Below are positions 49,801 to 60,612 of a stretch of DNA of 64,000 nucleotides, piece after piece (position 1 is the stretch's first letter; each line of letters opens with the position of its first letter). The stretch covers positions 16,416,285 to 16,480,284 of the forward strand of contig NC_063265.1 of NCBI RefSeq assembly GCF_019578655.1, read 5' to 3'. A program made the translations under genes and the position numbers. Source of the DNA: Ricinus communis. Its lineage: Eukaryota > Streptophyta > Magnoliopsida > Malpighiales > Euphorbiaceae. The notes below the pieces were generated by a model that did not search any database, was not told the origin of the DNA, and saw only the letters and a list, made by a program, of their open reading frames with translations.

Positions 49801-52800
49801 TCAAAGAAAAGTGGTGTAGCATTAAATGCCAATTTAACAATTTTACTTCCATAAGCACATCTCACAAATGAAAAAAAAAATCCAAAAATAAATTACCAGT
49901 AACATGAAATCATGAATCGACAAAAGAAATATCGATAAATGAGTGAAAGCTGCAGCTTGTTCACAATTTTACAAACTGCTATCAGTATATGTGAACTGGA
50001 AAAAGAAAAAAGAAAAAAGGCTTTCTTAAAAACAATATCACTAATGCATGGATAATATAGAAAAAATTTATCATAGAAGTAGCTCATAAAAGGGAATGGG
50101 AATGCTTCTCATGCATGTTTTATGTGTTTCCGGAAAGCACAATGGATATTAGTTTTCCTTGCATATGCATACTGATGTGTGCTAAATTATCAGGAGAGCC
50201 TGGGATCCTAACAGGAACCAGAAATGTGTGTAACCTATGAAGCTGCATTTTTATGACAATCCAAAACTATTATTAAACATCATGTAAATTTTGACAAACT
50301 GAAAAACAGTACATCGTATCAAATGAAAGTTCAGCAGAATGAGCACATTTAAGCTGACTACAGAATAAAAAATAAGTTGGCAGTGCTTAGACAAAGTACA
50401 ATAGTAAAACCTTATAGCTAACGGCGATGTCCACAGCCCAATAGTAAAACTCAAAATTTACTACACCCATGTATAGGAAGAATAGTATGCTCCATAAGCG
50501 ATTATTAGCTCTCATATAAAGAAGAGAGAAACAATTGATCGTGATGCAAGAAGACATAAAAACTATAAACTATTTAACGATCATAATGGATAATGACATT
50601 CTGACTACCTGCAGCTTCTTGACCAGTCATTGCATCCACGACAAGCAAGACTTCTGTGGGGTTCAGTACCCGCTTCACTTCTTTTAGCTCATCCATCATT
50701 CCTTTATCTATCTGTTAAAAATTAGGATAGATAAAATATAACTAAAGGTCAAGATATGGGGATATCAAACTGAAATCTCAAGGCATATTGATCAATTACA
50801 GTATCATCAAATATACCTGAAGTCTTCCAGCAGTGTCTACTATGACCACATCTATGTTTTTCTTTTTGGCCTCCTCTAAGCCTCTTTTAGCTATTTCTGA
50901 AGGTTTAACCTCTGTCCCCTCCGTATAAACAGGCACACCCACCTGTTAAAAGCTATAACTAAAGATGAGAATGACAATTGATAATCAATTGTAACAGAAA
51001 CAAATTTCAATGCAAACTAGTGACCCATATAATGCGACTTTTTTAGTCTTGTTACAATAGTTTTGTATCATGCTCTGAACAAAAGCTTCTAAGCCACATC
51101 AATCTTATAAGCAACACAAGTAAATACATTTAGTTTTCCAATTTGGAATACGAAACATGAATATATGTATTTTATGGTAAAAGTACCTATGTTTACTGAT
51201 AAAAACATTTTATATATTCTATGGTGTTTCTGATCTGATATCTTCCATAAAACAGAAGGGATTGATACAAGTATAAGAAAGCAAAAATAGCCAAATAGTC
51301 CAACATATTACTGTTCAACTCAGCGTGCAAAAGCACTTTCTTGAAACTCAGAATCCAATACCTGTTCACCCAAAATAACAAGTTGGTCAATAGCAGCAGG
51401 TCTGTAAACATCTCCAGCAACAAGCATGCAAGACTTCCCCTGTAGAAAACATCACATACATGTGTTAAGAATAATGCAAACTACACATATGCAGGCATCC
51501 CCTAACAAAAAATAGGAAGATAAAGGCTAAGCACTAAAAAGAGCACCTGTTTCTTAAGATAATTAGCTAACTTAGCACAAACTGTTGTCTTCCCAACTCC
51601 TTGTAAACCAGCCAATAAGATAACAGTTGGGCTATATTTTGCAAAAACCAGTTCAGACACCTCTCCACCCATCAATTTCACAAGCTCATCATGTACAATC
51701 TAGAAGAACAAGAAAATAAAAACTATCAAAATAACTAATAAAAAAGAGCACCAATAAAAGAATTGAACATGTCAACCAACAAAAGTAATAGCTGGGCAGG
51801 CACTTGCATCAAAGATCACATAATTGATACTTCAAATTTACTAAGGCCCTGTTGGATCACTTTATTTGCAAGAATCAATTCTTGCAAAAACATGTCCTTT
51901 TTTGCATGATTTCATTTCTTTCAAAATGCTATTTTTTTCTTAATTTCAAAGAATTGAACTATAGCAGGCTATGACATTTGTTCGCATGAGAGTTGACTAA
52001 AATAGCATTTTTAGATTTTTCAAATACTATGTAAAAGAATTTTCCTTTTTTTTTTCCATTTTTACAAGTACATAATTTATGGAATCTGACAAAACATTGT
52101 TATTCTTCAACCGCATTAAATTGATAGAAACACACCTTGACCAGCTGTTGATCAGGTTTCACTCCTCGTATAAGTCCAACACCAATGGCTTCATCAGTAA
52201 CCGACTGAACGAACCTTCTAACAACAGGAAGACTCACCTGCCAGCCACCAGAATCAACATTTATTATCATTATTCCATTTCTATACATAAAACTAAAATA
52301 TTAGGCCTTGTACGGGTTAAATCATTTGCAAGAATATAAATTTGGAAAATGCCTTCTTTTTTTTAGGCTGAAACCTGAAAGAATTGAATTCTAGCAACTA
52401 TAACTTTTACAATCATAAAAACTAACTAAAATAAAATTTAATCGATTAAAATTCTTGCATTTTATTTAAACTTTCGCTAAAAACAAAAAAAAAAAAAAAA
52501 AAAAAAAAAAAACTTAAAAAAGAAAAAGAAAAAAAAAAACTTACGTCTGCTTCCAAAAGGGCTCTCCTCATATCTCTCATAGGCTCCGCAATATTTTCCT
52601 TTGTCAAAGTTTCTTAAACATTAAATAAAACAAAACAAAATCAATAAATCAAAAATAAAATTCAAACAAATAGAAATTAACAAAAAAGCAGGAAATGAAT
52701 TAACCAGCTCCTTTAAGCTTGCTCCAAGCAGATTCAAGTCCAGTAGTTAACTGGCCAAACATTTCAGCTTTTACCGCGCTGTGGAAATCTCTTCTTAGAG

Positions 52801-53099
52801 TAACAACACTACTCTTGCAGTTCACCCAGCGCCATATCTCCCTCTGTATAATTTAAAAGTAAAATCATGTAGTAAATTTTGAGGAAACTACAAAGAATTT
52901 TAAAAAAGAAATTTATAAGATAACTTACGGTGAATAAATTTCTAGAAGAAAGTGAAGCGACAGTGCCTGAACAACCGGTCCATGAAGACCGAAATTTATT
53001 GCAGTTCGAGAGGTTTAAGTTTGTTGTAGTGTTGGCTAGGGTTAGTGATGTGGTGGAGAAATGGCGGGAGGCAACGGTCGATAACTGTACGGCCTCCAT
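46894..53099 (-). CDS. cpSRP54: Chloroplast signal recognition particle 54 kDa GTPase (cpSRP54, 572 aa)
   Basis: Fifteen exons (minus): 52929-53099, 52705-52843, 52545-52612, 52136-52237, 51547-51699, 51362-51439, 50817-50942, 50609-50711, 49553-49653, 48491-48628, 48264-48407, 47947-48022, 47437-47522, 47180-47305, 46894-47001. They give 572 residues in one frame. The Ser/Thr-rich start is a chloroplast transit peptide. The N/G GTPase domain shows GLQGVGKT (191-198), DTAGR (273-277) and TKLDGD (331-336). A Met-rich M domain follows. The tail has ARRKRR (~543-548), matching the ARRKR motif that binds the cpSRP43 chromodomain, and ends GFGSGN. It targets light-harvesting proteins to thylakoids after translation and assists cotranslational insertion. 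Two introns carry MITE-like elements. Confidence 0.96.
51843..52040 (+). mobile_element. MITE-like element, copy C (cpSRP54 intron)
   Basis: Starts AAGGCCCTGTTGGATCAC. It contains GCATGATTTCATTTCTTTCAAAATGC, matching copy B (GCACGATTTCGCTTCTTTCAAAATGC), then GAATTGAACTATAGCA and GCATGAGAGTTGACTAAAATAG. It ends with CATTTTTAGATTTTTCAAAT. Same orientation as copy B, but more diverged at the ends. Confidence 0.55.
52303..52475 (+). mobile_element. MITE-like element, copy D (cpSRP54 intron)
   Basis: Starts AGGCCTTGTACGGGTTAAAT. It contains GAATTGAATTCTAGCAACTATAAC and CATAAAAACTAACTAAAATA, and ends near ATTCTTGCATTTTATTT. It is the same family as copies B and C. It lies only ~260 bp from copy C, in the next intron (between exons 3 and 4). 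Confidence 0.55.
52485..52512. repeat. Poly(A) tract of 28 in a cpSRP54 intron
   Basis: An uninterrupted A-run on the plus strand (a T-run in the transcript), 32 bp from the exon 3 donor. It is probably length-variable. Confidence 0.85.
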
Positions 53100-53494
53100 C
53101 TTCTTCAGTTAACTGTCGAGCTATTTTATCCGATGAAAATCCGTTTTCTTCTAGTTCGATTCTCTCTTTATCTACTACTACTACTACTTCACTTGGAATG
53201 ATAATATGCTACGCGCGCTATTTGAGTTTGTTGAGTTCTTTGCAAAGTGATTGAATGATGGCCGTTTAAGTTGATGACTCATAAAACGATGTAATGAAAC
53301 GGACCGTTTTATCTTATAGCTTGCGACGCATCGTTTTGGTTCGATGACCTCATCGACCATAGGAATTTCTTGCCGTTTATGCCATTTTCACACTGTCGTT
53401 TGCGCTAGAAGGTACTGTTTTAATTCCAAGAGTACCCGCCAAAACCAAGAAAATTTCTGTTCAAGCAGTACCAGCACCGCCATCATGCCACCAA
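53100..53494. promoter_or_regulatory. Bidirectional promoter region between cpSRP54 and the PPR-DYW gene
   Basis: Only 395 bp separate the two start codons, which point away from each other. The middle is GC-richer and has repeated AAACGATG/CATCGTTTT and CGTTT words (53281-53345). No clear TATA box is seen on either strand. Shared regulation is an inference. Confidence 0.5.
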
Positions 53495-55366
53495 ATGTCT
53501 AGCAAGACCAAACTATACCACAAAATCCAATCGTCCACATTGTTAAAATGGAACACTCAATTAAGAGAGTCGGCAAACAAATCACATTTCACCAATGCAC
53601 TTTCTATCTACCTTCAAATGCTTCGCTCTGGTTCTTCTCCTAATGCATTTACTTTCCCATTTGCCCTTAAATCGTGCGCCGCCCTTTCTCTCCCATTCAC
53701 CGGAGAACAACTCCATTCTCATGTATTCAAAACTGGGTGCTTGTTAGAACCCTTTGTTCAGACCTCATTGATTTCTATGTACGGTAGATGTGCTTTAATT
53801 GATAATGCACGTAAAGTGTTTGATGAAAATCGACAATCAAGTAAGTTAACTGTTTGTTATAATGCTTTGATATCTGGGTATGCTATGAATTGCAGAGTTA
53901 AGGACGCAGTGTTGTTGTTTAATGATATGAGAGAATTGGGTGTGGAAATAAATGGGGTTACAATGCTGGGTTTGGTTCCATTGTGTGGGGTTCCAGGGAT
54001 CTTGGAGGTAGGGATGTCTATTCATGGCTTCTGTGTGAAGTTTGGATTGGTTATGGATATGTCTGTTGGGAATTGTTTGCTCACGATGTATGTAAAATGT
54101 GGGGAAGTTGGTTCTGCGAGAAAGTTGTTTAATGATATTCCTGGAAAAGGATTGATTACTTGGAATGCTATGATAAATGGGTATTCTCAAAATGGTCTTG
54201 CTACTGATGTATTGGAACTTTATAGGGAGATGGAACTAAGTGGGGTTTCTCCAGACGCTGTAACACTTGCTGGGGTTCTTTCATCTTGTGCTCATCTTGG
54301 TGCACAGAGTGTTGGTCGGGAGATAGAAGAGAGGATGAATGTTTGTGGATTTGCGTCCAATCCATTTTTGAATAATGCTTTGATTAATCTTTATGCTAGG
54401 TGTGGTAATTTGGTAAGGGCTAGGGATATTTTTGATGGGATGCCTGTGAAAAGTGTAGTTTCATGGACAGCTATATTAGGTGGCTATGGGATGCATGGAG
54501 AAGGAGAGACTGCTGTCAAGCTCTTCAATGACATGATCAGGACTGGCGTTAGACCTGATGGAACCGCATTCGTGAGTGTTTTATCTGCATGTAGCCATGC
54601 AGGATTGATTGATAAGGGGTTGGAATATTTTTCTATGATGCAAAGTAAGTATGGATTGCAGCCTGGTCTAGAGCATTACTCTTGCATGGTGGATCTTTTA
54701 GGCCGGGTGGGTAGGCTGCAGGAGGCTCAAGAGCTCATTAAATCTATGGAAGTAAAACCTGATGGTGCAGTGTGGGGGGCTCTTTTAGGTGCCTGCAAGA
54801 TCCATAAGAATATAGAGCTAGCAGAGCTGGCTTTTGAACATGTTGTTGAGCTTGAACCTACAAATATTGGTTACTATGTTTTGCTATCTAATATATATAA
54901 TGATGCAGGGAACTTGGAGGGAATGTTAAAAGTTAGAGTAATGATGAGGGAGAGGAAGCTCAAAAAGGAACCAGGGTGTAGTTACATTGAATTTAATGGG
55001 AGAGTACACCTCTTCTTTGCTGGAGATAGAATTCATCCTCAAAGCAGGGAAATATACAAAATGTTGGATGAGTTAGAAATTTTGGTTAAAGAACTTGATG
55101 GGTTTAACAAGAATGATCAAGAAAGAAGACATGAACTTCTAAATGGCACGAGTGTGCATAGTGAGAAGTTGGCAATTGCATTTGGGCTCTTGAACACCAT
55201 CGAAGGATCACAGATTGTAGTGATTAAAAATCTCAGGATATGTGGAGATTGTCACTTGTTTATAAAGTTGGTGAGCAAAATTGTGTCTCATCAATTTGTT
55301 GTTAGAGATGCAACCCGCTTCCATCATTTCAGGAATGGAATATGTTCTTGCAAAGATTATTGGTAA
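53495..55366 (+). CDS. MEF10: PPR-DYW RNA editing factor, MEF10-like (623 aa)
   Basis: Intronless, 623 residues, as usual for PPR genes. It consists of PLS-class pentatricopeptide repeats (e.g. PNAFTFPFALKSCAAL, GLITWNAMINGYSQNG, SVVSWTAILGGYGMHG), then E and E+ motifs (EHYSCMVDLLGRVGRL, VWGALLGACKIHKN, GYYVLLSNIYNDAGN) and a DYW cytidine-deaminase domain. The domain has the HSEKLAIAFG zinc/catalytic motif, CGDCH and a terminal CSCKDYW. The first part of the DYW domain is shorter than average, but the remembered Arabidopsis relative At3g11460 (MEF10, mitochondrial editing) is short there too. The target edit site cannot be read from this sequence. The start at 53495 follows an in-frame-independent upstream ATG at 53485 that opens only a 5-codon frame. 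Confidence 0.92.
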   Translation: MSSKTKLYHKIQSSTLLKWNTQLRESANKSHFTNALSIYLQMLRSGSSPNAFTFPFALKSCAALSLPFTGEQLHSHVFKTGCLLEPFVQTSLISMYGRCALIDNARKVFDENRQSSKLTVCYNALISGYAMNCRVKDAVLLFNDMRELGVEINGVTMLGLVPLCGVPGILEVGMSIHGFCVKFGLVMDMSVGNCLLTMYVKCGEVGSARKLFNDIPGKGLITWNAMINGYSQNGLATDVLELYREMELSGVSPDAVTLAGVLSSCAHLGAQSVGREIEERMNVCGFASNPFLNNALINLYARCGNLVRARDIFDGMPVKSVVSWTAILGGYGMHGEGETAVKLFNDMIRTGVRPDGTAFVSVLSACSHAGLIDKGLEYFSMMQSKYGLQPGLEHYSCMVDLLGRVGRLQEAQELIKSMEVKPDGAVWGALLGACKIHKNIELAELAFEHVVELEPTNIGYYVLLSNIYNDAGNLEGMLKVRVMMRERKLKKEPGCSYIEFNGRVHLFFAGDRIHPQSREIYKMLDELEILVKELDGFNKNDQERRHELLNGTSVHSEKLAIAFGLLNTIEGSQIVVIKNLRICGDCHLFIKLVSKIVSHQFVVRDATRFHHFRNGICSCKDYW

Positions 55367-56667
55367 AAGGCCATGTAAGATCTTTTTATATTTGCTTAGG
55401 ATCTTTCACCAAATACAGATCAAGGTCATCCAACAGGAAAGTATGAGGCTTAAAACATATGGGAATCTTTGATGTTTAAGAAGTGGAGGAGTTTTGGTGT
55501 CATAGTAGTGGTGACAGAAGAAGACAAAGATGAATAAAGTCCATATAGCTGTCACTAAAGGACAAGGTGGACATCGTGCATATACCCAATGTACAAGATG
55601 CAGTCCTTGTTGCATCCTCTGCCACCATTACACTGCAACAATTAATTTTCAAGAGAGGTTCTCTGGAGGCCAGGGTGACTTCTGTTTTGTTTTCTTACTA
55701 ATATGAGGATATCGTGTGGTTGCAATCAGTTTCATCAGAGTCATACTCTTTAAAAATGAGCAAATGCAGTCAACAATGTTGTGTATTAATCTTTTACAGA
55801 AGGTTTTGCCTTTATGAACCACAGTGCAGTAACCATCACCAATCGTGCATAGGTGGTATTAGTGGGGTTCATTGAACCTAGCCCCAGAGGCTCAGATTTG
55901 GAAGCATTTATCAGGGGATGAGAACAGAAGATCTGTGTAATCTTGAGCAAAGGATAGAGGTAACTAAAATCCAATGATCAAAGGAGTAGGTGCGGAAGTG
56001 ATACAACCATCATGAAACAAAGAACTGTTAGACGTGCATGTGTATAATTTTGATATGCCTATAGTTAAATTATTGATCGAACTTGAGAATAGAGTAGTTC
56101 ATCAATTATCAGTTAGAGACATTGCCTTGATTATGTTGCACACCAAATTTTGCAACGAAACCCATTAGTGATGATGTTGTCTTTTCCCAATGATTCATGA
56201 ATCTCTGGGAGAAGTTCCTTGTTGATTAATCCTTGAGACTTACTTCTTGAGTCAATAGCATTTGTCTTGTAGAGATCATTGGGATGCAAGCGGCCGGTCT
56301 CCATTGCATTGCCTTGGTGGTTGGCTCCTCGGAGGAAAGATGAGGCTTATCTGGCCACAAGAGATTATGAAGCTGTTTCCAAATATGCTAAGCACGCTGT
56401 ACAAATTTTACCTGTGATCAACGTATGGCTTATGATTGGCAAATTTGGAATTTGACAAAACCTCTTTGCATGACACGACATCTATCTAGGCAGGTTAGAT
56501 TTGAATGTAATCGAGTTTGGATCATAAACAGATTCTGAAAGAATTGCTCAAATCCATAAGAAATGTAAACAGATTTTGAAGGAATTGTTTTCACATAATG
56601 CAACATGCAGAAATATGGGTACAGAATTCCACACTATAAACTAAAAATTAAAAATGGCATCATACAA
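55367..56667. other. Convergent intergenic region
   Basis: 3' flanks of the PPR gene (+) and the phosphopantetheinyl transferase gene (-). Short open frames here show no family features. No transposon ends were recognised. Confidence 0.5.
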
Positions 56668-59467
56668 TCAATATAGTGTTATTAAGCCTCTAATGGGCAC
56701 AACTAAGCGGGTTCCCGAAACACACTCATCTTCAACAAATGGAACAGTTCTCCAAGCAGTCAATTTTATTGGAACTTTAGTTCCATCTTCATTTGTTTTA
56801 TCTTTTTCCATACAAATGGCAGCATAGTGAGAACCGGCCAATTCCAACAGAGCAAGCTGCCAATTGCTTGTGAGGTTCTTGTGATCATCAAAAGATTCAA
56901 CGATTATCTCAGATGCCTGATTGCGGAATCGAGAAGGAATTTTGAGAAGAGACTTGATCAGAGATGTAGATGCAAAAGCAATAAAAGTATAATCAATGTT
57001 CAACACCCAAAAGAGAATGCACATTACTGTTTTGGTTAGATGAACTAAGCCAGATTTTAGAAGAAACACCAGACTATTCAAATTAAGGTGCAGTATACAT
57101 ATATGTTCTGTTGATCCTGTTTGTAATTCCTTTAGTCTTTTAAGAACCAAGGAGTATTTTAAAAGAAAAGTCAAATATTATCCAATTTCAGGTGCAATGT
57201 GCATAGATATTCTATCGTTCGTGTTACTATTATTATAACCTTCGTTTATATACTGCATGAAACTTAAAGCAAAAAGATTACCAAACAAAACATACTTAAC
57301 AGTCAAATCTTTGTGCCCCAGACTGATACCTGCTTGGATGGTTAAAGAGTCTAGCAATACTTTCTTATCTTGCATTCAGATCTTATTCGGAGAATTTTTT
57401 GTGTCATACCTCACAATCTAAATCCTCAGCAAGAACGATATGGCCTTCCTTAGTGGCAGGCTTTACGCGAATGGTGAAGGTCTTGAAAGGTGCAGCAGAG
57501 AAGCCTTTTCCTAAAGCTTTAACATATGCCTCCTACAAAATATATTTATACATATGAAGGCCCGTAACAAGACACTTTGGGAGCCATTCAAAGATGAAAT
57601 AATGAATTACAGAAAACACACTGGGAAAAAAATAAGCCCTCTACATATGATATCCAACCAAAAGGGAAGATAAAACAATAAGTATATGTTAGAAAGAAAA
57701 AGAAGGAGAAGAAGACAGCAGAATTCCCTCAAAAGAAGAAACAGAAAACCTTTAGCATTTTTCAAAATTCAAATTCTGTTGAGCATCAGGAACGAGCTCT
57801 GAAAAATGATGCAGGAAACTATATTCAATTGAGAAATGCGCTTTCATTTTCCACAACAAAGTGGTCCAAAATTAATAAAAGTGCATAAAATACTCACCTT
57901 GAGGGTCCATAGTCTTATGAACTCCTGGCGCTGCACTTCAGAGTCTGAAATTGCACTTAAAAATTCCACTTCATAGAAAGAAAAGTAACGCCGTGCAAAA
58001 GCTAAGACGTTATTTTTTATCTTCCGTTGCTTCTCCTCCACATCAATACCAATCTACCATTACAGATTAAAGCAGGTTCTAGTCATTGTCTTATTAAGAA
58101 CAACATATGAATAGGTAACCTGACAGCTAAAAGTAGTTTAAAGTAGCTGGAGTACACACTTGTGAATTCACAGTCACTCCACAAGCTATCAAAGAAGAAG
58201 TATGTGAGATGTTGAAATGTAATGGTGGTGGGAACAAGCCATCCTCACTTTGCCGTTCCACCTATGCTATGAAAAACATCAAAGTTGAGCATGAAATAAA
58301 AATGAGCTTCAAGAGAGATGATTAGAAAGTAAATAAATTCAAAAATGCAAAATCACATAAATTTCACAATTAGAGCACTAAAGCAGGGGGAAAAAGAAAA
58401 AAACTAACCTCAGGTTTCCCATGGATATTCTTCCTGAACTTCAAAGATCTTGGATCAAAATGGCAATTTTTCTGATCTAGTAATAATAAACATTGTTCAA
58501 CATCCTATGCAACTCATTTCTTTTCAAATACTTGAAAGATTAAATGCAACCGATTATCCATATTGAGAAAGGAACAATGCACATTAAACTGAAAAGTGAT
58601 AGTGCTATAGCTCTAACATAAAAAGATTATGGTCCTACGCTAAAATTCACATTAAATGTTCCTAGTCGCTGTAAAATGTTGTACTTGGTAAAAAGCCACA
58701 ATGTTATTATATGCATACATTGAAAGAGTCAAAAGAATTAATTTGAGCTTATCTTTTGGTAGTTCCTACAACTTTAACCATAACATTTTCTTTTAGAGAA
58801 GTATACATATGACACAGACAATCAAATTTGCATGAGCAGGAACATCATTTGAACAATATTAATCATAAATTATATATGCTTCCAAGTTGGCCTAACAGAT
58901 GAATTTCAACACCAATTCTCCACACTGTGATCACATCAGTAACTTGTTGAGCGTCAGATACAGCTTAAGACAAGTAAGTATAATTGAGCATCTAATTTGG
59001 TATTATATCAGTAAGGCCATTGAATTGACAATCTCTTGATTTGCATGCAATTTGAAAACAAAATATTAGCATAGACAAAAGGAATAAACAAGGAATAGGG
59101 ATAAAAAGCAGATAAGAGAAAGGACATACATCTGGCAATAGTAGTGCGAACCAAGGTCCGAGCAAGGATGGCTCGTTTCCGGAGTTGATCATCAGGCATG
59201 CATAGAACATTTTGTTTCTCAACTGGAGATAAAATTTCCATATATTTATTCAGAAGAGATATACTCTTTACTTCATCAGGTATAATATACCAAAAATGAG
59301 TTTCCCTACACACACAGAGACAAAAGGAATACCACAATTCAATTTCACAGAAAAGATATGCTTAAGCAACATAGAAGGAGTTTTCACAAAGAAACATACA
59401 TTGGAGATGGAAGCCTTGCGGGAAGCAGAGAGGATGGAGCAGCACAGAAAGTCCTATGAAACCGCAT
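56668..59467 (-). CDS. 4'-phosphopantetheinyl transferase, Sfp/HetI type (313 aa)
   Basis: Seven exons (minus): 59400-59467, 59130-59305, 58409-58476, 58160-58261, 57898-58053, 57410-57532, 56668-56916. They join in frame to 313 residues. The diagnostic motifs of the ACPS superfamily are present: IGIDVEE (magnesium-binding Asp and Glu) and WTLKEAYVKALGKG, where the exon junction falls between LK and EA. The upstream block PRSLKFRKN and NISHTSSLIACGV are also typical. The enzyme moves 4'-phosphopantetheine from CoA to a Ser of acyl carrier proteins. The N-terminus MRFHRTFCAAPSSLLPARL, basic and Ser-rich, looks like an organelle transit peptide. The Arabidopsis relative is At3g11470, next to At3g11460, the relative of the neighbouring PPR gene. 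Confidence 0.92.
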
Positions 59468-60612
59468 TTTCATAGCGAAATTTGATTTTTGTGCATATCA
59501 GTTATTTATTTTTCTTGTCTAAATTAGAACCCATTTCGATAATTAAAGCTAAAATTAAAAGTAATAACTGCTCCAAAACCAACAAATTTCTAATTCATAA
59601 ATATTCTGAATGAGCTAAAGATTTGTGAAAAGAGATAGAGAGTGCTGTTACTGTCGCTGGAGGTGGACGGTAGTCGATTGTCGACGGTGAAAACAATCGA
59701 GAGACTATATATTAACGAGATGCGGCGGCAGCACCAAGCTCCAATTTTGGTTTAATTTGTGATTTTCACTTTTTTGAAAAGAAAAAACAAAAATTCAGAT
59801 TTTGCGGCAACTGCAAGAGGAGACTGCTGCAATGCGTGGAAGCCAGATTCAGTGTTTTCTTTTCTTTTTCTTTTTCAAGGCAAAAAAAAATTAAGGGTAG
59901 GACTGAGCTCTATGATGCACGTAGACTCAGGCCTCAGTTTAAACTGAGTTGAGCTGTTTTCTTAAACTTTATTGAGTTTTTTTTGAAAGTTAATAATATA
60001 AAAGTGCTGAATAGGATTTTGCGGATGATAAAATATTAAAAAATAAGGTTTCTGCAAAAGTTATTTTCTTTTTCTTCTGAATTATTAACATATACGTTCG
60101 GTTTTTTTGCATCAATCACTGGTTGCTATTCATGCAGACCTCCGAGGAATTTCACGTCAGTTGCTGAGGCCAATGCTTTCAAGATAACAAAGTGTCTTAA
60201 GCCTGCAAATGGCTCACCTGCGAGTTTTGACTCCTGGTGGTGATTCCCAATATTTAAAGCTACAAGAAGAAGAAAATGGCTTAGGGTTTCTTGACATAAA
60301 TAAAAATACTACAACTGGACAGTAGTTGGAATTCAGCTTTTTGTGCTCATGAAAGTGGACCAGAATTTTCAATTTAGATTAGATGCTGTACTATCATGAA
60401 GAAGATGATGTTAGAACAGGTTAAGGAAATTAAACATGGAAGTAGAACATGGTTAATGAACAAACAGAACCATATGTAAAACAACACAGAAACTCAATAC
60501 ACAAATATTTCCGAAGGAAAAAATCACACGATGCGCCAACTTGTTTCATCGGTTGGCCAAACTCTCCAACTTCCTGTACTTCTTGACACAGCATCATCTA
60601 CACCAACACCCT
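59468..60612. other. Intergenic region, promoter of PPTase and 3' flank of RopGAP
   Basis: Includes the PPTase promoter and leader (about 59470-59760) and AT-rich DNA with no gene. From 60540 the plus-strand open frames are antisense to the RopGAP terminal exon and are not real. Confidence 0.5.

Noticed and set aside
53495..55366. PPR gene with a damaged DYW domain
   Set aside because: The shortened start of the DYW domain is also found in the Arabidopsis relative as remembered; the HSEK, CGDCH and DYW motifs are intact.
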